In this document: positions 32,707-39,484 of the stretch, in pieces
Layout: each line of letters opens with the position of its first letter
Position numbering within the stretch: position 1 is the first letter of the stretch
DNA from: Actinomycetota bacterium
GTDB taxonomy: Bacteria; Actinomycetota; Thermoleophilia; Solirubrobacterales; 70-9
Direction: 5' to 3'
Length of the DNA: 57,939 bases
Assembly (NCBI GenBank): GCA_016870325.1
Contig: VGBV01000002.1
Span: 1 to 57,939, forward strand
Notes under the pieces: generated by a model
Told to the model about the DNA's origin: nothing
What the model saw: only the letters and a program-made list of their open reading frames with translations
Database searches by the model: none
Program-made: the position numbers and the translations under genes

Positions 32707-33672
32707 TCACGCCGGCTGTCCGATCCGCGGCGGCGTCTCGGCCGGCGCCGGCCCGCGATCGGGGCGGGCCCGGTCGCTGCCCGCCAGCAGCTCGTAGAGG
32801 ATCGCCATCCGCACAACCAGGCCGCTCTCGACCTGGGCGGTGATCAGCGACTGCGGCGAGTCGATCACCTCGGGTGCCAGCTCGACCCCGCGGTTGACGG
32901 GGCCGGGGTGCATCAGCAGCTGCCGGGGTCCCAGCCGCCGCTCGTCGATCTGGTAGCGCGCCGCGTACTCGCGCAGGGAGGGCACGAAGCTCTCGCTCAT
33001 TCGCTCGCGCTGCATCCGCAGCGCGTAGACGACGTCGGCCTCGGCCAGCTCGTCGAGGTCGTACCGCACCGCGACGCCGGTCGCGTCGGCGATCCCGCGC
33101 GGGATCAGCGTCGGCGGCCCGCAGAGCGTCACCTCGGCGCCCATCAGCTTGAAGGCGAGCAGGCAGGAGCGCGCCACCCGCGAGTGCGAGACGTCGCCGA
33201 CGATCCAGATCCTCGTCCCCTCCAGCGAGCCCAGCCGCCCGCGCAGCGTGTACACGTCGAGCAGGGCCTGGCTCGGGTGCTCGTGCTTGCCGTCGCCGGC
33301 GTTGATCACCGAGGCGTCGGTCCAGCCGGCGACCAGCTTCGCGGCCCCGGCCTGCGGCGCCCGGATCACGATCGCGGCGGGATCGTAGGCGGACAGGGTC
33401 GAGGTCGTGTCCTTGAGGCTCTCCCCCTTGTCCACGGCCGAGCCGACGGCCTTGATCGAGACCAGGTCGGCCGAGAGCCGTTTCGCGGCCAGCTCGAAGG
33501 AGCTGCTGGTCCGGGTGCTGGACTCGTAGAAGAGGCTGATGATCGTGCGTCCGCGCAACGTCGGGACCTTCTTGATGTCGCGGCGGCCGACCTCGGCGAA
33601 GCTCTCGGCGCGTTCGAGGATGCGCTCGGCCTGCTCGCGGCTCAGATCCTCGACGGCCAGTAGATGTCTCAT
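32707..33672 (-). CDS. pyrB: Aspartate carbamoyltransferase, catalytic chain
   Basis: 321 residues. The carbamoyl-phosphate site STRTSSSFELAAKRL (about 51-65), the swapped-loop Ser/Lys region (SAVDKGESL) and the aspartate loop HPSQALLDVYTL (about 130-141) are intact. It makes carbamoyl aspartate. The ATG overlaps the pyrR stop by four bases. No pyrI is present, so it is probably an unregulated trimer. Confidence 0.97.
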   Translation of the reverse strand: MRHLLAVEDLSREQAERILERAESFAEVGRRDIKKVPTLRGRTIISLFYESSTRTSSSFELAAKRLSADLVSIKAVGSAVDKGESLKDTTSTLSAYDPAAIVIRAPQAGAAKLVAGWTDASVINAGDGKHEHPSQALLDVYTLRGRLGSLEGTRIWIVGDVSHSRVARSCLLAFKLMGAEVTLCGPPTLIPRGIADATGVAVRYDLDELAEADVVYALRMQRERMSESFVPSLREYAARYQIDERRLGPRQLLMHPGPVNRGVELAPEVIDSPQSLITAQVESGLVVRMAILYELLAGSDRARPDRGPAPAETPPRIGQPA

Positions 33673-34247
33673 CGCTGATCCTCCTTGCCGCCCGCGGGGG
33701 CGGCGGTCGCAGGCGCGGGCACGATCGCGACCTCGTCGCGGCCGTCGGACTCCTCCAGGCGCACGTTGACCCGCTCGTCCGCCGCCGTCGGCAGGTTCTT
33801 GCCGACGTAGTCGGGCCGGATCGGAAGCTCGCGGTGGCCGCGGTCCACGAGCACCGCGAGCTGCACGCGCGCGGGGCGGCCGTAGTCGAACAGGGCGTCG
33901 ATGCCGGCGCGGACCGTCCGCCCCGTGTAGAGCACGTCGTCGACCAGGATCACGGTGCGGCCCTCGAGGTCGAAGTCGAGGTGGGAGGAGTGGACGACCG
34001 GAGCTGTCAGCGGCTCGCGGCGGTCGATGTCGTCGCGGTAGAAGGCGATGTCGATGTCGCCGAGGGGGACGTCGGACCCGCTCAGCTCGCTGACCAGCGT
34101 GTGCAGGCGGGCCGAGAGCAGGGCGCCCCTGGTGTGGATCCCGACGAGGGCGATCGCCTCGCTGGAGTTCTTCTCGACGATCTCGTTGGCGATGCGCACC
34201 AGCGCCTTGCGCACATCGTCGTGGCTGAGCACGACCTTGTCCTCCAT
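33669..34247 (-). CDS. pyrR: PyrR, pyrimidine regulator / uracil phosphoribosyltransferase
   Basis: 192 residues. The PRPP loop VILVDDVLYTGRTVRAGIDAL (read in two parts around residue 100) and the N-terminal AIALVGIHTRGALLSARL are typical. PyrR binds UMP and then a leader RNA hairpin to repress the operon. The matching hairpin is directly upstream of its own start codon and overlaps the ribosome-binding site. Confidence 0.96.
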   Translation of the reverse strand: MEDKVVLSHDDVRKALVRIANEIVEKNSSEAIALVGIHTRGALLSARLHTLVSELSGSDVPLGDIDIAFYRDDIDRREPLTAPVVHSSHLDFDLEGRTVILVDDVLYTGRTVRAGIDALFDYGRPARVQLAVLVDRGHRELPIRPDYVGKNLPTAADERVNVRLEESDGRDEVAIVPAPATAAPAGGKEDQR

Positions 34248-34251
34248 CTTC

Positions 34252-34285
34252 GCTCCTTCCTGGCCTCTCGGGACCTGGTTAAAGG
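34252..34285 (-). promoter_or_regulatory. PyrR-binding leader hairpin over the pyrR ribosome-binding site
   Basis: On the minus strand the leader reads CCTTTAACCAG, then GTCCCGAGAGGC, then CAGGAAGGAG before the ATG at 34247. The central word matches the PyrR binding-loop consensus AGUCCnGnGAGGYU, with the closing A-U pair replaced by G-C. The flanking CCTT/AAGG arms pair, and the 3' arm includes the Shine-Dalgarno AAGGAG. There is no terminator, so control is most likely translational. Confidence 0.85.
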
Positions 34286-34295
34286 TGCTGAGCTG

Positions 34296-34301
34296 AGCCT
34301 A
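34296..34301 (-). promoter_or_regulatory. Probable -10 element (TAGGCT) of the pyr operon
   Basis: TAGGCT on the minus strand would start transcription near 34289, giving a leader of about 42 bases that contains the whole PyrR hairpin. The -35 is weak (CTGCGG at a 19-base spacing). Confidence 0.45.
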
Positions 34302-34357
34302 CCAGCGGCCCTGGCGGCCGCCGCAGGGCGATCGCCCAAATAGCGGGCTCTCGATGA

Positions 34358-35344
34358 CTAGTCGGGTTCGGCGGGGGCGGGCTCGGCTTCCGGTCGCGCG
34401 CTTGCGCCGCGCTCCACCAGCCGCGGCTCGCCGCGCTCCGGGAAGGGGACCTCGACCAGATCGAAATCGCGGACCGCGTGGGACTCGGGGAAGGCTTTGC
34501 GCGCCTCCTCCAGCACCGTGCTGACGTGGTAGCGGGTGGAGATGTGGACCAGTGCGAGCATGCGGACCCCGGCCTCGGCGGCCAGCTCCGCCGCCTGCCT
34601 CGCGGTCGAGTGCCCGGTCTCGGCGGCGCGGACACGGTCCTCGTCGGCGAAGGTCGCGTCGTGCACCAGCAGCTCGGCCTCGTGGGCGGCGATCCGAGTC
34701 ATCTCACAGGGCTCGGTGTCGCCCGTGAGCACGAGCTTGCGGCCCCGGCGCGCCTCGCCCAGCACCTGCTCGGGCACGACCGTCCCGGCCTCCCCCTCGA
34801 CGGCCTCGCCGCGCTGCAGACGGCCGTAGTCGCGGGGGTCGGTCACCCCGAGCGCCTTCGCGGCCTTCGCGTCGAAGCGGCCCGGGCGCTCGGCCTCGAC
34901 GAAGGCGTAGCCGTTGGCCGGCATCCGGTGCGAGACCTCGAAGGCGCGCAGCTCGAAGTCTTGATCGGGATGCTCAAGCGCCTCCCCCGCCCCCAGCTCG
35001 ACCAGCTCGATCTCGTAGCGGACCTTGCCGAAGATCCGGCGCAGGGCGTCGAACAGCCCTCGCAGCCCGGGGGGCCCGGCGATCCGCAGCGGCGCCTCGC
35101 GGTCCTGGAGGTCGTAGGTCTTGAGCAGGCCGGGCAGCCCCAGGTAGTGGTCCGCGTGCAGATGGGTGATCAGGATCTCGTCGACCTGGACGAGGCCCGT
35201 GGAGCTCATCATCTGGCGCTGGGCGCCCTCGCCGCAGTCGACCAGCACCCGGCTGCCGCCCGCGCGGATCAGGACGCAGGCGGTGGCGCGACGCGGGGTC
35301 GGCACCGAGCCGCCGGTGCCGTAGAAGACGACGGAGAGGTCCAT
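34358..35344 (-). CDS. rnz: Ribonuclease Z
   Basis: 328-residue metallo-beta-lactamase tRNA 3'-processing endonuclease. It starts MDLSVVFYGTGGSVPTPRRA. The metal motif is THLHADHYLGLPGLL (about 61-75), with later ligands in GDTEPCE and HSTARQAA and the distal His in LVHISTRY. The frame is open upstream to 35485, but ATG 35344 is the family start. A Pro/Glu-rich tail of about 20 residues follows the fold. Confidence 0.95.
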   Translation of the reverse strand: MDLSVVFYGTGGSVPTPRRATACVLIRAGGSRVLVDCGEGAQRQMMSSTGLVQVDEILITHLHADHYLGLPGLLKTYDLQDREAPLRIAGPPGLRGLFDALRRIFGKVRYEIELVELGAGEALEHPDQDFELRAFEVSHRMPANGYAFVEAERPGRFDAKAAKALGVTDPRDYGRLQRGEAVEGEAGTVVPEQVLGEARRGRKLVLTGDTEPCEMTRIAAHEAELLVHDATFADEDRVRAAETGHSTARQAAELAAEAGVRMLALVHISTRYHVSTVLEEARKAFPESHAVRDFDLVEVPFPERGEPRLVERGASARPEAEPAPAEPD

Positions 35345-35430
35345 CGGGCAAGCGTAGATCTCCGATCCCCGGTCGGCGGGTACGATCGCCCTGGTTCCGC
35401 TGCTCGGGAGAAGGAAGGACAGGCCGCCGC

Positions 35431-35822
35431 GTGAGCGGCTCGGCCACGAGAAGCCGGGCGCGGTCCTGCGCGGCCCGCCGATCACGCTCAGCTGCGAGTG
35501 CGGCGAGAAGGCTGAGGTCGCCTACGGGGAGACGTGGCGCTGCGAGAGCTGCGGGCGCAGCTACGACACCAACAAGATCCCACGCGAGGACTACGAGCGG
35601 ATCCGCGGCACCCAGCTCCGATTCAGGATCCTGCCCGTCGCCTACGGCATCCTGATCTCGGCGATCGCGGTCTTCTTCATCGCCACGGGCAACGTCTTCA
35701 GCGTCTTCTTCCTGTTGCCGGTCGGTCTCACCGCCTGGTTCATGCTGATCAGGCCGGTGCACCGCAGCCGCTACCGGCAGGCGATCGCGAACCTCCCACG
35801 CTGGGACCTGAGAGCGGATTGA
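35431..35822 (+). pseudogene. Zinc-ribbon, two-transmembrane protein gene with a frameshift near its start
   Basis: The frame ending at TGA 35822 encodes LSCECGEKAEVAYGETWRCE and SCGRSYDTNKIP, a C-x-C-x13-C-x2-C zinc ribbon. Two hydrophobic segments follow (VAYGILISAIAVFFIATG and VFSVFFLLPVGLTAWFML), then a basic tail. This frame has no ATG, GTG or TTG. A GTG at 35431 with ribosome-binding site AGGAAGGA lies one frame off, and one missing base near 35444 in GGCCACG would join MSGSA to HEKPGAVLRGPPITLSCECG. Either a genuine loss of function or a base-call error. Family function unknown. Confidence 0.65.
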
Positions 35823-35826
35823 GGGA

Positions 35827-35858
35827 GGAGCGGGGACCGGCACACCGGCCCCCGCTCC
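35827..35858. terminator. Bidirectional hairpin terminator
   Basis: Arms 35827-35840 and 35845-35858 pair over 13 of 14 positions (one A-C mismatch) around the loop CACA. It lies between convergent genes, just after the zinc-ribbon gene and 14 bases before the permease stop. Confidence 0.75.
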
Positions 35859-35871
35859 CGACCCTCCAGAT

Positions 35872-37343
35872 TCAGCCGGCTGTGGCCGCCGTCGCCCGTG
35901 CGGCTTCCTCCGGCGTCGCCGGAGTCTCCTCGCGCAGACGCAGCGTGCCGCGATCCTCGACCAAGTGCCTCCAGACATAGAGCAGCAGCGAGATCCCGAG
36001 GACCCCGAGCCCGATCCAGGTCTTGTCCACGCCGTACCCGTAGGTGTCGGCCTGGGTGAAGCCGCCGACGATCACGAACACGAGGTTCGCAAGCACCAGC
36101 AGGGCCGCGATCGGCAACCAGATGGTCGCGAGCCTGATCGGTCGCGGCCAGTTCGGCCTGTCGCGGCGCAACAGCAGGAACCCGGTGAGCGCGAACACGT
36201 GGGCCATCATGTAGCCGAGTTTGCCCGCCGCCAGGATCTCGATCGCGCTGGCGAAGAACGTCAACAGGAATATGTTGAGGATCGCGTCCAGCGTCATCGC
36301 TCTCGCCGGCACGTTTCTCCTGTTCAGCACCCCGAGGGCCTTTGTGGTCATCCCGTCCTTCGAGATGCCGTACAGGGCTCTCGAGCCGTCCATCGTCGCC
36401 GTGTTCATCGACAGGATCAGCCCCGCGACCAGGCAGAAGATCATCACGTTGCCCAGCGCGTCGCCGACGAGGATGTCGAACGCCTGCGTGTAGAACGAGA
36501 TCAGCGTGGGGTCGGCCGCCACCGCATCAGTGCCCAGCGTCCCGCCGACACCCAGCGGCAGCAGGGCGTAGACGAGCACCGAGAACGCCGCCGAGGCGCG
36601 AAGCGCCCTCGGCGTATCCGTCTCCGGTGAGTGGTATTCGGGCGCGAACGCCGCCACCGTCTCGAATCCGTACGAGGACCAGCCCATGAAGTAGAGCCAC
36701 GTCAGCGCAAGGGGCAACCCTCCACCCACGCCGATGTTCCACTGCATGTTGTCGCTCGTCCAATCGCCCGTGATGTAGGGAAGGAACATCAGCACGAAGG
36801 CGGGGATCACCACGAGCGCCCCGGTCACGTACCCGAACCAGACCGCTGGTCTCATCCCGAAGACGTTCAGGATCCAGACGAGAAGGATCGCCCCGATGCC
36901 ATCGCGAGGCTGAAGTCGAAGTCGCCCCCGAGGAAGCCGACGCTCTCGGCCCAGGTCGAATCGGAGAACCACTCGGCCTGGATCAGGGTGCCAACCACGA
37001 GCCCGTTGATCGCAAGCACGCTCGACCACGCGAACCAGTAGCCGAAGGTCGCGATCGGCCCGATCAGCGTCAGGTACTTGCGCCAGGCCTCGTGCGCGAA
37101 CAGCGCGATGCCTCCGGGCTTGTTGGGGAACATCGTCGCCAGCTCGGCGTAGATGTTGTTCTGGAGCGCGCCCAGACAGACGGAGATCGTCCACAGCACG
37201 AAGGCCCCGGTCGTCCCCAGCGCGCCGATCGAAGCTCCCAGCGCGGCGATCAGGAATCCGGGGTTCGCGAGCGCCACTACGAACCCGTCCCACCACGACA
37301 TAGCCTTGAGAAGCTGTCGCTCCTCGACCTGGGCGGTTGCCAT
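35872..37343 (-). pseudogene. APC-family amino acid/amine permease, split by one frameshift
   Basis: The first part (ATG 37343 to about 36900) encodes MATAQVEERQLLKAMSWWDG and several membrane helices up to DFDFSLAMA. The second continues from about 36897 in another frame with IGAILLVWILNVFGMRP to 35872. Joined they give a 12-helix permease of normal length (about 490 residues) with the APC motif NPGFLIAALGASIGALG. Restoring one G (GGCATCGGGG to GGCGATCGGGG) near 36900 repairs it. If the break is real the transporter is lost; the rest shows no decay. Probable substrate: an amino acid or amine. Confidence 0.8.
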
Positions 37344-37490
37344 CAGCCACTCCGCTCCCGCTCCCGCTCCAGGCCTCTGATGAGAAGCCTCGCCGGAGGC
37401 GAATCTCTCCTCTGGCGCGGTTGTACCCGTTCGTCCACTCGGAAGTCAAGCCGGGACGTCCGAAGGGGGCCGGTTCGCGCACCTACACTT

Positions 37491-37991
37491 ATGCACATCC
37501 AGGTCAAGGACCACAGCCGCTCGACCGGAATCGCCGACCCGGAGATCGGGTCAGGCCGGCCCGTCGTGCTTGGAACGCTGGCCTGTCCGATCGACCCGGC
37601 CGCGGAGCGCATGGCGATCGAGTCTGCCATCGACGCCGCCTCGCCGCTGCTCGTCACCAACGTCGTCCACCTGCGCAACTACCCGACGACCCTGATGCTC
37701 GCCGGTCCCGGCGCCGCCACCCTGCCGCACGAGGAGTCGCTCGAAGAGGTTCGGGGCACCGCGCAGCGGGCGGCCGCGCTGGGGATCAAGGTCGAGCACC
37801 TGCGGGTGAGCAGCAAGCGACCGGTGAAGGCGCTGCTCGAGGTAGCGCGCGACGCCGCCGCCGGGCTGATCGTGTTCGGGCCCGATCCCGCGCAGATCGG
37901 CGAGCGGGCGTTCCGGCGCGCGGCGAAGCGGATTCGAGCCGATGCGGGCTGCCTGGTCTGGATCACCCCGGACGGACAGGGCCTGATCTAG
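37491..37991 (+). CDS. UspA-like stress protein
   Basis: 166 residues from ATG 37491. VVLGTLACPIDPAAERMAIE begins like UspA, followed by VTNVVHLRNYPT, a helix with RGTAQRAAALGIKVEHLRV, and AAGLIVFGPDPAQIG near the end. The usual GSxGxG(S/T) ATP loop is replaced by GPDPAQIG, so it may not bind ATP. It is divergent from the permease and upstream of the dehydrogenase-fold gene. A role in the transport/catabolic locus is only a guess. Confidence 0.75.
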   Translation: MHIQVKDHSRSTGIADPEIGSGRPVVLGTLACPIDPAAERMAIESAIDAASPLLVTNVVHLRNYPTTLMLAGPGAATLPHEESLEEVRGTAQRAAALGIKVEHLRVSSKRPVKALLEVARDAAAGLIVFGPDPAQIGERAFRRAAKRIRADAGCLVWITPDGQGLI

Positions 37992-38073
37992 GGTCTCCCC
38001 GGCTTGCGATCGCCGCCCCGGTGCGGCAGAATCGTTTCTTGTACAGATTCGTCCAATCGAGGAGAGAGGCCGC

Positions 38074-39477
38074 ATGACCGAGAAGATGTGGGGATCGGAG
38101 CCGTTCTGGGGGCTGGACTACGACTGGGACCCCGACTGGGTCCTGACCGACCGGCAGAAGGAGCTCCGCGAGACGCTGATCGGTCTCTGCGAGCAGGAGA
38201 TGCGCGCGAACGCGAAGCGCTTCGACGACGAGCTGCTCTACCCGAGGCGGAACTTCGAGATCCTTGCCGAGAACGGCTTCCTCGGCCTCACCGTCCCCGA
38301 GGAGTACGGGGGCCTGGGCCAGAACCACGTCGGCTTCGCGATGGTCTGCGAGACGCTCGCCCGCTACGGCTGCGCTTCGACCGCGATGTGCTACGTGATG
38401 CACATCGGCGCCGTCGCGACGATCATGCTGCGCCCGACCGAGGCGCTGATCGACAAGTACATCCGGCCGCTGGACGAGAAGGTCCGGATCGGGACGCTCT
38501 CCTACTCGGACCCCGAGACCGGCTCGCACTTCTGGTACCCGGTCAGCTCGAACGCGCAGAAGTCGAACGGCGGCTACAAGGTCAACAAGAAGTCAAGCTG
38601 GACGACCTCGGGCGGCTTCGCCGATTTCTACGTGGTGCAGACCACGAGCCCCGACTTCACGGGCTACGACGACCTCTCGGTCTTCGTCATCGACGGCGAC
38701 GACGTCAAGGCCCAGCCGTCGCTCTGGGACGCGCTCGGGCTGCGCGGCAACCAGTCCGGCCCGATCCAGGTCGAGGACATCGAGATCCCCGGCGAGCAGG
38801 TCGTCGGTCCGCTCGGCGACGGCGCCAACTCGAACGACGAGGCCGTCGACCCCTGGTTCCTCGTCGGCTCCTCGTCGGTCTGGAACGGGATCACGCTGGG
38901 AGCGATCGACATCGCCAAGCGTCACACCACGCGCAAGAAGCACGTCGATGTCGGCATGCGGGTCGCGGACTACCCGACGATCCAGGACTACGTCGGCGAG
39001 GCCGTGATGGACACCAACGCCTGCCGCTCGTTCGTGTTCTCGGTCGCCCAGGCGATGGACCGAGCCACCGACGACAACACAAAGGTGCTGAAGCCCAGCG
39101 AGACGGCCCGCGCCGACTACCTGCACTGGGCATGGCAGATCAAGTTCGAGGCGGCCAAGAACACCGCGCAGCACGTGGACAAGATGCTGCATGCCTGCGG
39201 CGGGTCCGGCTACAAGAAGGACATGGAGCTGGAGCGCTACCTGCGCGACGCCAAGGCCGGCTGGGTTATGGGCCCGACCAACGAGGTGCTGCGCCAGTTC
39301 GTCGGCAAGGCGGTGCTCAACGGCTTCGACTCGCTCGACTACTGGAACCAGACCTACAACAGGCGCGTGGTCGAGAACGAGGTGAAGAAGCTCGACTCCA
39401 AGGGCAAGCGCGAGCTCGCCGAGCAGCTGATGGAAGAGGCCGACAAGGCCGAGAAGACCGAGCCGGCGAAGGCCTGA
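38074..39477 (+). CDS. Acyl-CoA-dehydrogenase-fold flavoprotein lacking the usual catalytic Glu
   Basis: 467 residues with the ACAD order: helical N-domain (TVPEEYGGLGQNHVGFAMV), beta middle domain (TLSYSDPETGSHFWYP; KSSWTTSGGFADFYVV) and helical C-domain ending CGGSGYKKDMELERYLRDAK, GPTNEVLRQF. In many acyl-CoA dehydrogenases the C-terminal motif is YEGTNEIQR with Glu as base; here it is MGPTNEVLR (about residue 400), with Gly in place of that Glu. GAGGAGAGAGG before the ATG is a good ribosome-binding site. Seven bases separate it from the DUF1989-GcvT gene. With a flavin reductase nearby it could be a flavin monooxygenase rather than a dehydrogenase (inference). Confidence 0.85.
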   Translation: MTEKMWGSEPFWGLDYDWDPDWVLTDRQKELRETLIGLCEQEMRANAKRFDDELLYPRRNFEILAENGFLGLTVPEEYGGLGQNHVGFAMVCETLARYGCASTAMCYVMHIGAVATIMLRPTEALIDKYIRPLDEKVRIGTLSYSDPETGSHFWYPVSSNAQKSNGGYKVNKKSSWTTSGGFADFYVVQTTSPDFTGYDDLSVFVIDGDDVKAQPSLWDALGLRGNQSGPIQVEDIEIPGEQVVGPLGDGANSNDEAVDPWFLVGSSSVWNGITLGAIDIAKRHTTRKKHVDVGMRVADYPTIQDYVGEAVMDTNACRSFVFSVAQAMDRATDDNTKVLKPSETARADYLHWAWQIKFEAAKNTAQHVDKMLHACGGSGYKKDMELERYLRDAKAGWVMGPTNEVLRQFVGKAVLNGFDSLDYWNQTYNRRVVENEVKKLDSKGKRELAEQLMEEADKAEKTEPAKA

Positions 39478-39484
39478 CCGCAGC

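Noticed and set aside
36527-36763. A small minus-strand frame within the permease region
   Set aside because: It overlaps the preserved permease frame and has no features of its own.
37484-37489. TACACT as a -10 for the stress-protein gene
   Set aside because: It lies one base before the ATG, so transcription would start inside the coding sequence; no alternative start codon supports it.
38030-38055. TTGTACA before the ACAD-fold gene as a regulator-binding palindrome
   Set aside because: TGTACA is a six-base palindrome only; flanking bases are not symmetrical and no second copy is nearby.
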